From NCBI GenBank assembly GCA_003427395.1, contig BFEA01000237.1, forward strand, positions 450,602 through 492,499: a stretch of 41,898 nt of DNA, given 5' to 3'. How positions within the stretch are numbered: position 1 is the first letter of the stretch; every line of letters starts with the position of its first letter. The notes beneath the pieces are model-generated. The model made no database searches. It had not been told where the DNA came from and worked only from the letters and a program-made list of their open reading frames with translations. This document shows positions 41,828 to 41,898 of this stretch, in pieces. Position numbers and translations under genes: made by a program. Source of the stretch: Chara braunii (Eukaryota > Streptophyta > Charophyceae > Charales > Characeae).

Positions 41828-41898
<71 letters not shown>
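41059..41898 (+). other. TPLATE intron 5, incomplete
   Basis: Starts GTAAGC and runs to the window end. Pyrimidine-rich from 41520, ending in a CT microsatellite (41830-41898). No continuation of the protein was found in it. Confidence 0.8.

Overview
This is eukaryotic nuclear DNA from the green-plant lineage. The one recognisable host gene is a partial TPLATE gene (five exons, plus strand, 24291-41058). It encodes a subunit of the plant endocytic TPLATE complex. Introns of 1.2-7.9 kb, dense CT/CA/GA/GT microsatellites, small assembly gaps (N runs) and many transposon remnants suggest a large, repeat-rich genome. A charophyte alga such as Chara is my best guess. That is an inference from texture and gene structure, not something the sequence states.

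Layout. 1-8340: microsatellites, a decayed minus-strand gag/ORF1-like pseudogene (about 2438-930), a CCTGAAGTGG-type minisatellite (3150-3580), a possible tRNA-derived SINE (about 5200), and otherwise no gene. 8341-13600: a decayed tyrosine-recombinase (DIRS/Kangaroo-like) retrotransposon. Its recombinase lies on the plus strand and its RT-RNase H on the minus strand. The two reading frames converge and end inside the same CTAG (10571-10574). To the left lie two 240-bp direct repeats around a 567-bp dispersed repeat that recurs at 22377-22904. 13700-16130: poly-T tracts, a duplicated block and another minus-strand broken ORF. 16132-18790: four related copies of a hAT-like non-autonomous element, two of them forming a long inverted repeat. 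19560-20960: a diverged tandem satellite with a period of about 370 bp. 20960-24290: no clear gene except a small zinc-ribbon-like ORF; a long CA tract lies just upstream of TPLATE.

24291-41898: TPLATE. Exon phases and GT/AG sites fit together to give about 1021 codons; the C-terminal part (roughly 150 residues by comparison with the Arabidopsis protein) lies beyond the window. Intron 1 (7.9 kb) is a nest of repeats: two copies of one tRNA-derived SINE in opposite orientations, several minisatellites, a polypurine tract, and a 2-kb foldback cluster (29611-31583) with a clean Harbinger-like MITE (TTA target duplication) near its centre. Intron 3 holds a MITE with AACGCCCGGGCGTT palindromes and a perfect 22-bp-arm hairpin.

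Only TPLATE looks functional. The mobile elements seen all carry stops, frameshifts or lost catalytic residues, or are non-autonomous. All family calls come from reading motifs by eye; no database search was run.
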